DNA from: Onchocerca volvulus
Lineage: Eukaryota > Nematoda > Chromadorea > Rhabditida > Onchocercidae
DNA: 64,000 nucleotides
Direction of reading: 5' to 3'
NCBI GenBank assembly: GCA_000499405.2
Contig: HG738137.1
Coordinates: 27,153,928 to 27,217,927, forward strand
The notes beneath the pieces were generated by a model. The model worked only from the letters and a program-made list of their open reading frames with translations. It searched no databases and was not told the origin of the DNA. Within the stretch, counting starts at the first letter, position 1; each line of letters opens with the position of its first letter. The position numbers and the translations under genes were made by a program. Positions 62,901-64,000 of this stretch are shown here, in pieces.

Positions 62901-64000
62901 ATTAAATCTATGAGATTAAATTCATGCAAATATTTTTTTTTTTTTCAAAGTAGACAACAGGACATTACATGCATACCAAAAATTTTGAACTTTAAAACTA
63001 CATATAGTTACATAACAAATCTCTCGTTGTTTAAAATTAATAACTTAACTATCAGTCATTTTAAAAGATCCATAATCACCAGAAATAGATAAAGAACAAT
63101 TCTGTAAGAATAGGGAGGATGGAACTATTTGGAAAAAATCTTGGGATATTAATATATTATTTTAGGAAAAAATCGCGGGATATCTTGGGATATTCAAACA
63201 TTTCGATTCTAAATGAAGAGGAAAGCAAAGCTGAGAGAAATATATTGTGATTATATAATAATGATAATATAATTCGAATAATTTGAGTAATTTGAGCAGC
63301 TCTATAAACTATCGACAATATTCTATTTCAAAAATGAATAGTTGCTTATAGATAAAAATCTTATAAGTTGTAGAAACCATTGATGACAAGCTCTCGACCA
63401 ACGATAGCAATGACATGAGCTTCGCAAACAGCTGCTTCAGAAAACCAACGCTCACGAATGTGCGTTTCAGCAAGTGTTTCAAACCAAGCACTTCTCAGCG
63501 CTGCAGATCCTCGATAACTATCAGCCAGCTGCACATGCAAATCTGCTAATCGAATCTACAAAAAAATTAACTATAAAACAGTTCGATTTTTATAAAAAGA
63601 AAGGAATTTTAATGGATTAATAAATGAAAAACGTGTCTCTGTTTTTTAATTTTCATCTTGGAATGTTGATTAAAATGCTCTGGAAGTAGCGAGGTAATTG
63701 ATAAGCACTCAACAATCGCACAAATTAATTTTCAAAATAAATAAACTGCATAAAAAATACAGGATCATCAATAGCCTTCGCAAGAGAACCGGTTGCCGAA
63801 AGAACACCTCGCAACTGCTGGATTAATTCCTAAACCAAAAAAAAAAACTAGAAAAAATAATGAAATTAGAAGTGTGTTATAAATAAATTAGAATTTAAAA
63901 TCAGATGCATAAGTAAATTTAGTCTTTTTCATCCTATCCGAAAACAGCTAAGAAGTAAAGAAATTACCAAACGCCAAATACAAAAAATTTGGCTTAAATT
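59935..64000 (-). CDS. dock-11: DOCK9/10/11-type (DOCK-D, zizimin) Rho-family GEF, C-terminal part
   Basis: Minus-strand exons: 63968-64000 (tentative), 63761-63829, 63378-63555, 63200-63230, 62781-62907, 62580-62702, 62329-62453, 61932-62064, 61399-61603, 60993-61207, 60666-60766, 60218-60356, 59935-60045; all in phase, about 529 residues to TAA at 59937. The sequence follows the DHR2 domain, which loads GTP onto Cdc42 or Rac: RLADLHVQLADSYRGSAALR, VNIYAELQQAFTLADQMK, RHLGTYFKVLFYGPKQFG, YVQMMHVEPCMNGYDV, SFPNTRRRLRV, LSPLELACDKLIFKSKQLRR, LQLLLQGAVQPTVNVGPLAY. The last motif is where family members carry the Val nucleotide sensor. GEDQIEYH and the end MHILDSIGGISS resemble DOCK9-11 rather than DOCK1-8. 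C. elegans has one DOCK-D gene, dock-11, hence the symbol. N-terminal PH and DHR1 regions lie beyond the right edge. One intron uses a GC donor. Confidence 0.85.

Noticed and set aside
1..64000. CRISPR arrays, bacterial operons or an endosymbiont insertion
   Set aside because: No spaced direct repeats, no long intronless genes and no change in composition typical of bacterial DNA were seen.
1..64000. tRNA and rRNA genes
   Set aside because: No cloverleaf with A and B boxes and no 5S or other rRNA sequence was recognised on reading; a covariance search could still find one.

Overview
The window looks like nuclear DNA of a parasitic nematode, most likely a filarial or other spirurid worm. It is about 70% A+T. 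Genes are split into many short exons joined by introns with GT or GC donors and T-rich 3' ends in TTTCAG, TTTTAG or TTGCAG. An exact copy of the 22-nt nematode spliced leader SL1 occurs at 14690-14711. Exons below were built by hand by matching open frames, splice sites and codon phase across each junction, so most starts and some junctions remain models.

Layout. 286-1407 (-): 5' end of a Gln-rich protein resembling the N-terminus of class IIa histone deacetylases, running off the left edge. 1.4-6.7 kb: intergenic DNA with a 36-bp minisatellite. 6.7-12.9 kb (+): BTB-BACK protein with a basic tail. 12.9-16.2 kb: intergenic DNA with a multi-hairpin block and an SL1-RNA-like locus. 16.2-17.4 kb (-): small Cys-rich single-pass membrane protein. 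21.5-23.0 kb (+): complete 206-residue BTB protein. 24.65-28.55 kb (+): 406-residue BTB protein with an unrecognised N-terminal half. 31.6-42.5 kb (+): a gene of about 24 exons for a coiled-coil protein of roughly 1,165 residues; it contains a decayed exon duplication and a 1-kb TAA-rich array in an intron. 45.3-46.0 kb (+): possible small secreted Cys-rich gene lacking normal 3' splice sites. 47.2-50.6 kb (+): 229-residue MSP-domain protein. 52.1-53.2 kb: decayed repeat composite. 53.9-57.6 kb (+): LRRC59 orthologue with a nematode C-terminal extension. 59.9-64.0 kb (-): C-terminal part of a DOCK9/10/11-type Rho GEF, including most of DHR2, running off the right edge.

No operon or shared pathway is evident. 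The genes serve separate roles: chromatin, BTB adaptors (three genes in 22 kb), a scaffold, an MSP-type interaction domain, the ER membrane and Rho signalling. The observations most worth following are the SL1-RNA-like locus with a possible Sm site and 3' stem, five introns that seem to use GC donors (two supported by family alignment), the degraded exon duplication, and the Cys-rich gene whose two acceptors read CAA.
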